DNA of 64,000 nt. Source: Amorphophallus konjac (lineage: Eukaryota; Streptophyta; Magnoliopsida; Alismatales; Araceae). The position numbers and the translations under genes were made by a program. This document shows, piece by piece, positions 10,547 to 23,111 of this stretch. The notes beneath the pieces were generated by a model. That model saw nothing but the letters and a program-made list of their open reading frames with translations, ran no database searches and had not been told where the DNA came from. Numbering within the stretch: position 1 is the first letter of the stretch; each line of letters starts with the position of its first letter. The stretch covers positions 179,916,413 through 179,980,412 of the forward strand of contig CM040128.1 in NCBI GenBank assembly GCA_022559845.1, read 5' to 3'.

Positions 10547-10558
10547 GCTCTGATACCA
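10547..10558 (-). other. Element A primer binding site (initiator Met tRNA)
   Basis: On the minus strand TGGTATCAGAGC lies two bases inside the end of the 5' LTR. It is complementary to the 3' end of plant initiator methionine tRNA, the usual copia primer. Confidence 0.95.
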
Positions 10559-10560
10559 AC

Positions 10561-10869
10561 TGTTAAACAAGAGGACGGTGAGCTAGAAGGGGAGAGGATG
10601 AATAGATCACCGTTTAAAAAATATTTGTCCTAGCCGAGGAAATCTTAGAAGATGAGATGGGCTAGGAAGACTGACTATATGTAAAATAATCCGAAACCTC
10701 AACCAAGATAAGGCAGGTCACGAGCGCAGAACATATATCACTCAGAATTTCATCAGCACATATGCACAAGCACTAAACGAGCAGTCAGACTAAGGTTTCG
10801 ATCAACAACAATCACACTTACTTCATGAAACCAGACAGAGGCATAAAGGAAATAGATGCGCACAGCCAC
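10561..10869 (-). repeat. Element A 5' LTR, U5-side part
   Basis: Nearly identical to 1900-2205 of the 3' LTR. It ends at the insertion point of the nested gypsy element inside CACAGCCAC. Confidence 0.95.
10865..10869. repeat. Target-site duplication GCCAC, left copy
   Basis: It lies directly before TGTAGCACCCC; the partner copy is at 20806-20810. Confidence 0.95.
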
Positions 10870-13176
10870 TGTAGCACCCCAAAAATTTAAATAGATAATA
10901 CATGAAAATAATCATTGTTAGTCATAGAAAATTCTAATAATTTAAAATTTTTGATAAAGGAAAAGTGAAACTAGTTATTTAGCTTGAATGGTAATAAAAG
11001 GGGCACAGATAAAAGTATAAACAAACAACCGAGAAATCAAAATTTGGTATATCTTTTTATGGTTTAAATCAAAATACGACCCCAGTATTTAGAAGGAATC
11101 TTATCCAAAAATATATTTACCCTCATAGGATCGAACCCGACTCTGATGCCCGAGACAACAATGCAAAATTAATAAGGTATATAAGTAAATAAAGTTAAAG
11201 GGAATAAGGTATATATATAAAGTTCTACCAATTAAATTGGACAAAACTATTTGTAAGTCTATTAAATACAATTAATGGGCTTTTCTTATCCATTAATCTA
11301 ATTATATAAGATAGAGAAAGTGCTTAATATTAATGGGCCTCAATTAAGCTTTACACCCATATTCAAGGTATAAAGACCAAGCCATTTTAATGTATCCCTG
11401 ATAAAACTTACGTATATATATATATGTATATATATATATATCAAAACCCAACCTACATGACCGATGAGCCCAAACCCACATGTTTGTACAAAGTGTGCAT
11501 GTAAACATATATATATGTATATATATATATAATAATAAGTCAACCACGTATACCCAAACTCACCTGCATGACCACATGTGAAAAACCCAAAATACACATT
11601 TTCTAATCCAAAACCCATATATATAATATGTATACATGTATCAAACCAAAAGCCCACACTTGTAACCAGTAAAGACCCACGTACACACTGCAAACCTAAC
11701 ACCATTTTTATGCAAACCCAAGCCCACTATAGCCTAAAGCAAACCTGCGTACCCGTGCATGAACCAAACCCCAAATGGTCGATCATATATGTGATCGATC
11801 GAGCATAAAGTTTAGCTTAGAATTTTAAACCAAAGGGTGGCAGGCGGCCGTATATGCAGTAGGGGAATCGTTATATGCGGAGAGGATTTAAAACCTTACT
11901 TCTAATTGATTACCCCCTCTGTTTGAAAACCCCTCCCTATAAAACACATACCAATCTCCGTAGCAACTTTTTTTGATTGCGAATCTCTCTTGCCATTGCC
12001 GAACGTGGGACTGCCTGTAACAAGAAGAGCGCAGAACCCTCCTTCCTCTGCTGGCTGCTACGTGAAGGGCGGCATCTTCTCCCTTCTTCTTCCTCCTGTG
12101 ATCCTGCCAACAAGAAGAAAGCCAAGCGTTCTTCTCCTTCCTTCGCCATCCCCTGCTGCAAGAGCAAGAGAACGGAGCACCGTACTCTTCATCGTCCAAT
12201 CAATCCAAAAAAAAAAAGGTAGGCAATCTCCCAAGAAAAAATTTAAATGATCCTCAAGTTATTTCATCTTTTTTTGTTGATCCTGTGCAACCGCCCCGTT
12301 ATGCATATTCCGTTCAAAGAAAATACATATCTTTTTATTTGTTAATAACTGATGAATAGTTTAAAATTTAATATCTATTGAATCATGTTAATAAAAATAG
12401 TAAAGTGCACATTTTTATGATCCCTATATTTTTCTGAAAATTTTTATAATTTTATTTTATTAAAATTTTGTTAGAATAAAATTGACCCCGATTATTCGGT
12501 TAAAACTTCACATGAATTTCAAAGATTTTTATCTTTAAAAATAGAGATAATAAATTTATGATATTACATGGTTAGGATACTTATATTTTTCTCCTATTTA
12601 TCATATATTTTGTTTCATAAAATTCTTGATAAATTGAAAGTGATACTATTCATAGTAGAGTTGTGGGAAAAATAAAAATGACGACTTGATGTACGTCGTC
12701 TCTTCTGAAAATAACGCCACTGTTAAGGGCGTTATAATAGTAAAAGGAGACAACCGCAGTGTCGTCATTTAATTGCAATTCAAAAAAAAAGTGCCGAAGG
12801 ACCAGTCGTCAATTTCAAAGATGTTAGTTATAAATTTTTCGCGTTTATAGTTATACATGAGTACAGAAATATCCTTTGGCCATAAAAATTTATGAGCATA
12901 CTATTGGGGTGGAGACCGAGGTGATGAAAGTGGTTGCACCATTTTTCGTGCCCCCTAATGCAAGATCTCCCGTCTCTCATCGAAAAATTATTTTGAACAT
13001 ATGGTTAGGTAGAGTTTTTCGAGCCGGTCATTTTGGTATATTATAAGCAATATTCCGACATCATTTAGTATAGAAACATGAGGTTTGAAAAAATCAATTT
13101 TTTTGAATAACGACCCAAACATGGTCGTTACTTAACATTCTGACGCCCATACTCCTAGGCGTCAGATTAACTATTT

Positions 13177-13208
<32 letters not shown>

Positions 13209-15179
13209 CATGTAGGCAAATCTTTGAAAATCCATTATTATTAGAATACATTACAGAAAATTATGAAAAAAATATATTTGGAATCCTTGTATTTTTCTCC
13301 TAATTATCTTATATTCTTTTTTGTTAAATTATTTTTAATAAATCAATGTGCTTTTTAATGTATGTTTTTGAGTTTGTTCAAATAAATAGATATAAATGTG
13401 AAATCTTGTTAAATAAATTTATTTAAAAATCATGAAAATTAACGTTCCCCAAGAGGATGCTAATTAACAAATGACAGCACTCACGGGCGTCAAATAATAT
13501 AAGTTTATTTAATTATAGTTAATTATAGAATTGGAGGGACTTGAATTCTATAATTAACGCAATCATGATCTCATCGTTCACTTCCGTCTTTGACCCATAC
13601 CGCGGGTCTTTTGGCACTCTCATCTCACGTCCGTAGATGGAGTCCCTGTTTCATGATTGGTTCACGTTATACACTCAACTCTCGGTGACATACGAGCCCT
13701 CCATTGGACATTCCGTTCCTTCGGACTGGCAAGTTAGTCATTGGGACCTCCGTAAGTCTCCTCGTAGCCTTGGATTCCCTCAAGGCCGATTGAGCTGGTT
13801 GTACCTAATCACCCAGATTTCTAGAATGACATGGTTTTCATCTGGTTTATTGATATATCATCCTTATTACAAATTCTGTCCTTGAACTCTATGTTCCATG
13901 AAATCTATCTTAATGTTCTTACATGCTTGATCCTTGAAATTCTTGGCCATTAATATGGAATTAGTCAAGACTAAATGTCAGGGGCTATGGGTCCCACTAA
14001 AATGACATTTTAAATGCTACGGGTCCTGATCTGACCCTATTGGGCGAGGCAAAGTCCAAACGTTACCGGTATACGATGATCGGGTGCTGGCATTCACCAA
14101 CTCAGTTATTGGCATTTAGGAGCAATCATATAGTCGTGAGAACTCCTAAGTGTAAGACCAAATACTAACTAGTGCTATTTCCATGAGGGGTTGTCATATC
14201 GTCGTGATTTTTCCCTTACTGCATTGGCCAATCCTATATAGTGCTAGATGTGCAAACGCTCTCGTGATAGTGATGATCGGGAGTAATTGCCATCATAGTA
14301 CATCTTTCTACAACTTATTGTTCGTCATGAAAAGATCTTGATTTACCTTATTGGAGGGGTTATCATATCGTCGTGATATTTCCTTAGTGTCCTCGCAACT
14401 GCTATATAGTGCTTGTAGAAGTAATTGTTCTACTTCTATATCGATCATCCTAAAAGTTCTTGGACTTATCTAATTGATAGTACTCGTTATCTTGTCACAA
14501 AGATCCTTCATAATAATGGATACATTGAAGCTCTCGTGATAGTGTTCGTCATAGAGAGATTAATGTTATATTTCTTCATGAATGCTCTTGACCTAACTTG
14601 AAAAAGTACTTGATTAGATCTTGCTATACTTTCTTGATTATCATTGTCCCTACTCTTCATGAGTTTATCTTGCTTACTCGTTTGTTTATTATAGTTCTTG
14701 AATTTATCTCGTGTTATTACAGTTCTCGATTTCTATATCTTGCATGACTTGCATGAGCATGTTAAACTGTAATTGATTTAAAGCTAGCTTGGAATCATGA
14801 GATATTAAGTCCTACTGAGCGTTCGCTCACCCTACGTTTTTCAAATATTTTGCAAGTAATGACCTTAGTGACGACGAGACCGAACATGATGGGCAAGGGC
14901 AAGAGTGAAGAGTACCCCGACAACCTAGATGAACCATCTAGCGTGGTTATCTTGTGTCTTATGTTAAGTCAATTCAAGAGTCTCATTGTAATTTTTCTTT
15001 ATTGAGTCTTTTCATTTAATAAGGGCCCAAAGATGTAAAGAACTTATATTTGAAATGAAATTTGTTATTTGACCAAATTGTGTTTTATGGAAATGACTAT
15101 GCTCTGATTGACATGACTGTTTAACTGTCACGTTCCGAGCAAACGACACGTTCCGCTGCTATCGGTTCGGGGCGTGACA
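10870..15179 (+). repeat. Tekay-like element 5' LTR (4310 bp)
   Basis: U3 includes TA-rich microsatellites (11410-11545). A TATA box TATAAAA lies at 11938-11944. A GC-richer stretch to about 12215 ends in an A-tract followed by GGTAGGC, then about 1.3 kb of very AT-rich DNA with another TA run (13170-13210). Further on are repeated phrases ATCGTCGTGAT and CTCGTGATAGTG (14190-14560) and CTACTGAGCGTTCGCTCACC (14813-14832). The frame of 82 codons at 13637 recurs in the other LTR only because the LTRs are copies. Confidence 0.93.
11938..11944 (+). promoter_or_regulatory. TATA box of Tekay-like 5' LTR
   Basis: TATAAAA in a CCTCCC context, at the junction between AT-rich U3 and GC-richer transcribed DNA. 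The copy in the 3' LTR is at 17567-17573. Transcription would start about 30 bp further on (inference). Confidence 0.65.
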
Positions 15180-15184
15180 GAAGG

Positions 15185-15196
15185 TGGTATCAGAGC
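15185..15196 (+). other. Primer binding site of Tekay-like element
   Basis: TGGTATCAGAGC lies five bases after the LTR end, matching initiator Met tRNA. Confidence 0.95.
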
Positions 15197-15385
15197 CTAG
15201 GCTTTCTAAATCCCTAGGTCATTAGGTTCAAGTCCTAGATTGAGTCGTCTTTGTCAGTTATCCTATAGGAACACCGTGAGATTTGGGTAGAGCTATGGGT
15301 TAAATGATAAAATATGTTGCATTTGCGTTAGATACATGCCGAGATATGCATATCATTAATCCAAACCTTATTCTTGTAGGCTAGA

Positions 15386-16345
15386 ATGGCTGCTGAGAGA
15401 GCTCAGTGGAGAGAAATGCAACGCACTGTCCAGGGTTTAACGCAAGCTTTGCAACAAGTTGCACAAGGTGGAGCACGTCATGGAGCCGGGGATTAGCATC
15501 GGAAGTTCCAAAAGATAAATCCCCCTAAGTTTAGTGGGTCGACTGACCCAGATGAAGCGGAGAATTGGGTGCAAGAAATAGAGAGGACCTTTAAGGTGAT
15601 GCGATGCACCGATGAAGAGAAGGTACTATTAGGAACATATCAATTAGAGAAGGATGCCCGAGTATGGTGGGGATCTGTGGAAGCAATCTTGCCTAACGAG
15701 CAAGTTACATGGGATGAATTCTTAGAACACTTTAATGAAAAGTATTTCTAGGAAAGAATTCGCGAGCAGAAAGCTATGGAATTTGCGGCTTTAAAGCAAC
15801 GTAGTCTGTCAGTCACCGAGTATGAAGCGAGGTTTTCTAGATTGGCCCGATATGCACCACACCTGGTTAGCACGGAGAAAATGAGAGCAAAGAGATTTAT
15901 GAATGGCTTGAGGGTGGAACTTATACCTCAACTAGCTCCACTAGAAATTCAAACATATACGGAGATGGTTAGAAAAGCTCAACTTTTGGAAGATGCTATA
16001 GATACGATGGAAAGAATCAAAGGAAAGGCCGCCAAGAAGGACTTACCAAATGGACCCAAGAACAAGGAAAACATGAAAGACAAGAAGAGATTTAATGAAG
16101 GCAACAAATTCTATGAAAATAAGAAACCCCGAAATAAAGATCGACAAATTGTTCCGGCCAAGAGGAAATGCGAGCATTGCAAGAAGGGAAGGCACAATCC
16201 GGACGAGTGTTGGTATAAACTTGGAAAATGCATCCGTTGTGGAAGCAGAGACCACAAAATTACTCGATGTCTACTCTTAAAGGAAGAAGCACCGCAAGCG
16301 ACGGAAGGTAACCCTATAAACCTATCTCATCTAAAACTTGCATGA
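15386..16345 (+). pseudogene. gag: Ty3/gypsy gag of the Tekay-like gag-only element
   Basis: One frame from ATG at 15386 to TGA after 16345, about 320 codons, broken by two TAG codons at 15494-15496 and 15749-15751. Order: a Gln-rich N-terminus; a retrotransposon capsid domain with PPKFSGSTDPDEAENW and ARVWWGSV; then SVTEYEARFSRLARYAPHLV, FMNGLRVEL; a basic Lys-rich linker; and two CCHC zinc knuckles, CEHCKKGRHNPDEC and CIRCGSRDHKITRC. The protein would form the particle and bind element RNA. No protease follows and the frame stops 130 bp before the polypurine tract. The stops may post-date insertion; whether an intact sister copy exists cannot be seen here. Confidence 0.9.
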
Positions 16346-16475
16346 ATCGGATATGACCTTAAGTACTTAGCATGATATATGAATGATCTAGCCAGAATAC
16401 AGGCTTTAGATATGGTGATCTTACCCCACTAATTTTGGAAAGGAAACTATGTGAATTTGGGGGCCAAATTCTTTT

Positions 16476-16488
16476 AAGTGGGGGAGGG
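16476..16488 (+). other. Polypurine tract of Tekay-like element
   Basis: AAGTGGGGGAGGG directly precedes the 3' LTR start TGTAGAACCCC. Confidence 0.9.
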
Positions 16489-17031
16489 TGTAGAACCCCA
16501 AAAATTTAAATAGACAATATATGAAAATAATCATTGTTAGTCATAGAAAATTCTAAGAATTTAAAATTTTTTATAAAGGAAAAGTGAAACTAGTTATTTA
16601 GCTTGAATGGTAATAAAAGGGGCACAGATAAAAGTATAAACAAACAACCGAGAAATCAAAATTTGGTATATCTTTTTATGGTTTAAATCAAAATACGACC
16701 CCAATATTTAGAAGGAATCTTACTCAAAAAGATATTTACCCTCATAGGATCGAACCCGACTCTGATGCCCGAGACAACAATGTAAAATTAATAAGGTATA
16801 TAAGTAAATAAAGTTAAAGGGAATAAGGTATATATATAAAGTTCTACCAATTAAATTGGACAAAACTATTTGTAAGTCTATTAAATACAATTAATGGGCT
16901 TTTCTTATCCATTAATCTAATTATATAAGATAGAGAAAGTGCTTAATATTAATGGGCCTCAATTAAGCTTTACACCCATATTCAAGGTATAAAGACCAAG
17001 CCATTTTAATGTATCCCCCATAAAACTTACG

Positions 17032-17070
<39 letters not shown>

Positions 17071-18804
17071 CAAAACCCAACCTACATGACCGATGAGCCC
17101 AAACCCACATGTTTGTACAAAGTGTGCATGTAAACATATATATATGTATATATATATATAATAATAAGTCAACCACGTATACCCAAACTCACCTGCATGA
17201 CCACATGTGAAAAACCCAAAATACACATTTTCTAATCCAAAACCCATATATATAATATGTATACAAGTATCAAACCCAAAGCCCACACTTGTAACCAGTA
17301 AAGACCCACGTACACACTGCAAACCTAACACCATTTTTATGCAAACCCAAGCCCACTATAGCCTAAAGCAAACCTGCGTACCCGTGCATGAACCAAACCC
17401 CAAATGGTCGATCATATATGTGATCGATCGAGCATAAAGTTTAGCTTAGAATTTTAAACCAAAGGGTGGCAGGCGGCCGTATATGCAGTAGGGGAATCGT
17501 TATATGCGGAGAGGATTTAAAACCTTACTTCTAATTGATTACCCCCTCTGTTTGAAAACCCCTCCCTATAAAACACATACCAATCTCCGTAGCAACTTTT
17601 TTTGATTGCGAATCTCTCTTGCCATTGCCGAACGTGGGACTGCCTGTAACAAGAAGAGCGCAGAACCCTCCTTCCTCTGCTGGCTGCTACGTGAAGGGCG
17701 GCATCTTCTCCCTTCTTCTTCCTCCTGTGATCCTGCCAACAAGAAGAAAGCCAAGCGTTCTTCTCCTTCCTTCGCCATCCCCTGCTGCAAGAGCAAGAGA
17801 ACGGAGCACCGTACTCTTCATCGTCCAATCAATCCTAAAAAAAAAAGGTAGGCAATCTCCCAAGGAAAATTTTAAATGATCCTCAAGTTATTTCATCTTT
17901 TTTTGTTGATCCTGTGCAACCGCCCCGTTATGCATATTCCGTTCAAAGAAAATATGTATCTTTTTATTTGTTAATAACTGATGAATAGTTTAAAATTTAA
18001 TATCTATTGAATCATGTTAATAAAAATAGTAAAGTGCACATTTTTATGATCCCTATATTTTTCTGATAATTTTTATAATTTTATTTTATTAAAATTTTGT
18101 TAGAATAAAATTGACCCCGATTATTCGGTTAAAACTTCACATGAACTTCAAAGATTTTTATCTTTAAAAATAGAGAGAATAAATTTGTGATATTACATGG
18201 TTAGGATACTTATATTTTTCTCCTATTTATCATATATTTTGTTTCATAAAATTCTTGATAAATTGAAAGTGATACTATTCATAGTAGAGTTGTGGGAAAA
18301 ATAAAAATGACGACTTGATGTACGTCGTCTCTTCTGAAAATGACGCCACTATTAAGGGCGTTATAATAGTAAAAGGAGACAGCCGCAGTGTCGTCATTTA
18401 ATTGCAATTCAAAAAAAAAGTGTCGAAGGACCAGTCGTCAATTTCAAAGATGTTAGTTATAAATTTTTCGCGTTTATAGTTATACATGAGTACAGAAATA
18501 TCCTTTGGCCATAAAAATTTATGGGCATACTATTGGGGTGGAGACCGAGGTGATGAAAGTGGTTGCACCATTTTTCGTGCCCCCTAGTGCAAGATCCCCT
18601 ATCTCTCATCGAAAAATTATTTTGAACATATGGTTAGGTAGAGTTTTTCGAGCCGGTCATTTTGGTATATTATAAGCAATAGTCCGACATCATTTAGTAT
18701 AGAAACAGGAGGTTCAAAAAAATCGATTTTTTTGAATAACGACCCAAACATGGTCGTTACTTAACATTCTGACGCCCATACTCCTAGGTGTCAGATTAAC
18801 TATT

Positions 18805-18837
<33 letters not shown>

Positions 18838-20805
18838 CATGTAGGCAGATCTTTGAAAATCTATTATTATTAGAATACATAACAGAAAATTATGAAAAAA
18901 ATATATTTGGAATCCTTGTATTTTTCTCCTAATTATCACATATTCTTTTTCGTTAAATTATTTTTAAAAAATCAATATGCCTTTTAATGTATGTTTTTGA
19001 GTTTGTTCAAATAAATAGATATAAATGTGAAATCTTGTTAAATAAATTTATTTAAAAATTATGAAAATTAACGTTCCCCAAGAGGATGCTAATTAATAAA
19101 TGACATCACCCACGGACGTCAAATAATATAAGTTTATTTAATTATAGTTAATTATAAAATTGGAGGGACTTGAATTCTATTAACGCAATCATGTTCTCAT
19201 CGTTTACTTCCGTCTTTGACCCATACCGCGGGTCTTTTGGCACTCTCATCTCACGTCCGTAGATGGAGTCCCTGTTTCATGATTGGTTCACGTTATACAC
19301 TCAACTCTCGGTGACATACGAGCCCTCCGTTGGACATTCCATTCCTTCGGACTGGCAAGTTAGTCATTGGGACCTCCGTAAGTCTCCTCGTAGCCTTAGA
19401 TTCTCTCAAGGCCGATTGAGCTGGTTGTACCTAATCACCCAGATTTCCAGAATGACATGATTTTCATCTGGTTTATTGATATATCATCCTTATTACAAAT
19501 TCTGTCCTTGAACTCTATGTTCCATGAAATCTATCTTAATGTTCTTACATGCTTGATCTTTGAAATTCTTGACCATTAATATGGAATTAGTCTAGACTAA
19601 ATGTCAGGGGCTATGGGTCCCACTAAAATGACATTTTAAATGCTACGGGTCCTGATCTGACCCTATTGGGCGAGGCAAAGTTCAAACGTTACCGGTATAC
19701 GATGATCGGGTGCTGGCATTCACCAACTCGGTTATTGACATTTAGGAGCAATCATATAGTCGTGAGAACTCCTAAGTGTACGACCAAATACTAACTAGTG
19801 CTATTTCCATGAGGGGTGGTCATATCGTCGTGATTTTCCCCTTACTGCATTGGCCAATCCTATATAGTGCTAGATGTGCAAACGCTCTCGTGATAGTGAT
19901 GATCGGGAGTAATTGCCATCATAGTACATCTTTCTACAACTTATTGTTCGTCATGAAAAGATCTTGATTTGCCTTATTGGAGGGGTTATCATATCGTCGT
20001 GATATTCCCTTAGTGTCTTGGCAACTGCTATATAGTACTTGTAGAAGTAATTGTTCTACTTCTATATCGATCATCCTAAAAGTTCTTGGACTTATCTCAT
20101 TGATAGTACTCGTTATCTTGTCACAAAGATCCTTCATAATAATGGATACATTGAAGCTCTCGTGATAGTGTTCGTCATAGAGAGATGAATGTTATATTTC
20201 TTCATGAATGCTCTTGACCTAACTTGAAAAAGTACTTGATTAGATCTTGCTATACTTTCTTGATTATCATTGTCCCTACTCTTCATGAGTTTATCTTGCT
20301 TACTCGTTTGTTTATTATAGTTCTTGAATTTATCTCATGTTATTACAGTTCTCGATTTCTATATCTTGCATGACTTGCATGAGCATGTTAAACTGTAATT
20401 GATTTAAAGCTAGCTTGGAATCATGAGATATTAAGTCCTACTGAGCATTCGCTCACCCTGCGTTTTTCAAATATTTTTCAGGTAATGACCTTAGTGACGA
20501 CGAGACCGAACATGATGGGCAAGGGCAAGAGTGAAGAGTACCCCGACAACCTAGATGAACCATCTAGCGTGGTTATCTTGTGTCTTATGTTAAGTCGATT
20601 CAAGAGTCTCATTGTAATTTTTCTTTATTGAGTCTTTTCATTTATTATGGGCCCGAATATGTAAAGAACTTATATTTGAAATGAAATTTGTTATTTGACC
20701 AAATTGTGTTTTGTGGAAATGACTATGCTCTGATTGACATGACTGTTTAACTGCCACGTTCTGAGCAAACGACACGTTCCGCTGCTATCGGTTCGGGGCG
20801 TGACA
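16489..20805 (+). repeat. Tekay-like element 3' LTR (4317 bp)
   Basis: Collinear with 10870-15179, with scattered substitutions and small indels, mostly in TA runs. TATAAAA is at 17567-17573. Confidence 0.95.
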
Positions 20806-20810
20806 GCCAC
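20806..20810. repeat. Target-site duplication GCCAC, right copy
   Basis: It lies directly after GGGGCGTGACA; the interrupted copia LTR resumes next. Confidence 0.95.
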
Positions 20811-22515
20811 ACCACAGAGAACAAGAGATTTAGATGGTTAAGTCTGCAACCCGCAGACTTACGTCCATCCCTCACTCAAGGCCGAGTGAGGCTTCCCTTT
20901 CACAAGAAAGAACCGCAGACTCAATCTGCCAACAACACGCTGATCCACAGCTTGGGGATCGAAATCCCTACAGATGCTGAACTCATAGCTTGCACCCAGG
21001 TCTCACACCTCAAGACCTGACCCGGAGATAACTCTCCCTTCCTCTTAGACAAGAGGGAACCCAGTAGTGACTCACCCTCACTGCAATTCAGAGACACTGT
21101 CTCTCTTCCTCCACAGCCGGAGGGAACAACCCAGATAGCCTCCTCACTATCTGAACATAACAACCCTGGAGACCACCTCCCTTCCTCTGATCTGATTCAG
21201 AGGGAACCACAATGCAACCCAGAGGATTCACCTCTCTTCCTCTACACCTAGAGGGAACGACAAAATAGAGTATCGGAATTTAAGAACAAACAACTGAAAA
21301 CATAAAGAAATATCGAAGACAATCGAACGGAGAAACAATGTAGCTTCTTAAAGAAGCATAGATAAAACATAGCAGAAAACCATCCTTTCCTTCATCACTC
21401 TCTCTCTTCCAGGTACGCTAAACGAATGGATCAGGATAGCTTCTCCTCTCCTTCCTCTCGCTCTGGCCTCACCCTTTTCTTTGTGGCTTCGGCAGCTTTT
21501 CAGGAGCAGAAACCTTCATATATATCTCCAACCTCACGAGAGAGTGAGGGTTTGGGAGACACGCGTGAAGTCATGCTTCCAGATGAACCGAGCCACGTGT
21601 TAGACGATTATTCCCTCGGATCACGTGCTCACATGATTGGAATAAAGTTCCAATTTGTCTTTAAGTCCCTGTAAGGTTTCAGAGAACATTCAGTCAATCT
21701 CAGAAATATTCAAGTCATAAATTGTTCACACAGATTGCACGGGACTTATCAAAGGACAGAAGAACACGTCAACGCACTAAAGCCAAGGTGTTAACGCAAT
21801 GGATATAAGGAGAACAGGTCCCTTGACAAAACACACTAATGCGTCAACGCATCAGTTGACAGCGTCGACGCTTCCATTGTGTAGCGTCGCCTCAGCTCCT
21901 TGGGCGGGACGCACAATCTCTTGGTAACAAGCCAATGCGTCAACGATTCAGGTGATAGCGTCGACTCAGCTTCATAGGCGAGACGCTCAAGCCCTTGGCA
22001 CCAAGCCAATGCGTCAACGCTTCAGGTGACAGCGTCGACTCAGCTTCATAGGCGAGACGCTCAGGCCCTTGGCACCAAGCCAATGCGTCAATACTTCCAT
22101 CGTGCAGTGTCGACTCAACTGCTTAAACGAAATGCTCACGCCCCTGGCAACAGGCCAATGTGTCAACGCATCCAGTGACAGCGTCGACGCAGTGTACAAA
22201 ACAGCAAGCGAAAGACGCACTATTGCGTTTACGCAGCCAGCCAAGTGCGTCAACGCACTAAGTACACAGAACCCATATAAACAAGACAAATAAGTGTGAG
22301 CTCATGGGTGAACATGATAGAGGAGCATTAAATCAGAAAAGCATGATGAAAAAGCATTTGATCCATAGATGTGCATGCAAGACAACAACATTAGATCATA
22401 AGAATATTTAGACAATTCAGGATCTTTATCATTCATCAAGGAGCATCAAGATAATTATCATAAAAATAATTTGATTCATAGTGTTAGTCATCATCAAAAC
22501 TATAGAGATGCAACA
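20811..22515 (-). repeat. Element A 5' LTR, remaining part
   Basis: It resumes with ACCACAGAGAACAAGAG exactly where 10869 stopped, and matches about 2209-3969. It lacks 56 bp present in the 3' LTR at about 3260-3315. It contains the G-box region (near 21596), hairpin modules and the GCGTCRACGC array. Confidence 0.95.
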
Positions 22516-22520
22516 CGACA
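22516..22520. repeat. Target-site duplication CGACA, right copy (element A)
   Basis: Matches 1895-1899. The 120-bp tandem array resumes immediately after it. Confidence 0.95.
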
Positions 22521-22640
22521 TGTGACCCATGCCGATGAATAAACCTATGTTCGACCCTTGTCATCATCGGCGAGATCAGTCGATCTCTACCCTTAACCTG
22601 GACCTTCCGTCCCTGTTAAGAACTATACCCTTTGCTTCGA
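22521..22640 (+). repeat. About 120-bp tandem array, right part
   Basis: Continues the array cut by element A: TGTGACCCATGCCGATGAATA, then the CATCATCGGCGAGAT block and the GGAC-CTTCC-GTCC hairpin. Confidence 0.8.
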
Positions 22641-22772
22641 CATTTAACCAATGTCGATGAATTAAACCAGGATCCTACCCCTGTCATCATCGACAAGGCC
22701 GATCAGCATGCTAGCGGGCAGGCTCTCCTGTGTCCGGCTTCTTCCTACACAAAAAAAAAAAAAAGAAAAAAA

Positions 22773-22975
22773 GGGGTTAAAAATAGAGATACCCCGCCGG
22801 CCTTGTTCCTATATTAGGGCAAGGGCAAAAATGGCTATAACCTGGCTGTAGCGAAAACCCGAAAGGGCGTTACGGGTAAAATCGGGTACCTCGCCACGTG
22901 AAAACCCGAAAGGGCGTGTGGGCAAAAGCAAGAGGGGGCTGGCTTCGGCGAAAACCCGAAAGGGCGCTTAGGTCA
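22773..22975 (+). other. Conserved Tat-type hairpin module, copy 2
   Basis: It follows a long A-tract (22751-22772). Pairings: GGGGT/ACCCC (22773-22777 with 22791-22795); CTGTAGCG/CGTTACGG (22846-22853 with 22868-22875) around AAAA-CCC-GAAA-GGG; CCACGTG/CGTGTGG (22894-22900 with 22915-22921) around the same core; and a third, partly mismatched copy near 22946-22975. Confidence 0.75.
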
Positions 22976-23111
22976 GTAATGTGAATAAAAATTAATTAAT
23001 TATATAAATGAATGATGAATAGTGATGATCCATCCTCCATCCTGAAGTCCCTTTACAGGGTCGAAGTGGAGTTTTCATCCAATGTCCCACCTATATATAT
23101 ATTTCCTACCC

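Larger units (their letters stand above)
10870..20805 (+). mobile_element. Tekay-like Ty3/gypsy element with gag only and 4.3-kb LTRs (TR-GAG type)
   Basis: LTRs are 10870-15179 and 16489-20805 (4310 and 4317 bp), starting TGTAGMACCCC and ending GGGGCGTGACA. The perfect 5-bp duplication GCCAC flanks the element (10865-10869 and 20806-20810). The internal region is only 1309 bp and holds a primer site, one gag frame and a polypurine tract; protease, RT, RNase H and integrase are absent. LTRs make up 87 percent of the element. Long LTRs with CTACTGAGCGTTCGCTCACCC near the end of R resemble Tekay/Del chromoviruses. A pol-bearing partner must be elsewhere in the genome. Element A was interrupted by it, so it is younger than A. 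Confidence 0.93.
1900..22515 (-). mobile_element. Copia element A (SIRE-like), complete but decayed, interrupted by a nested gypsy element
   Basis: On the minus strand the element reads 5' LTR (22515 to 10561, interrupted), primer site, gag-pol, 3' non-coding region, polypurine tract, 3' LTR (3969 to 1900). LTR ends on the minus strand are TGTTGCATCT...GTTTAACA. The target-site duplication CGACA is perfect (1895-1899 and 22516-22520). Removing the nested element leaves about 10.7 kb. The long gag with a coiled-coil C-terminal extension, long LTRs and RT sequence resemble the SIRE/Maximus lineage of Ty1/copia. It is not autonomous now: gag-pol has several in-frame stops and a frameshift. Confidence 0.93.

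Noticed and set aside
11400..11550. TA dinucleotide runs as a possible regulatory or origin signal
   Set aside because: Ordinary microsatellites that vary in length between the two LTR copies.
13637..13885. 82-codon frame conserved at 19263
   Set aside because: Conservation is due to LTR duplication; the second copy is truncated and there is no start context or known domain.
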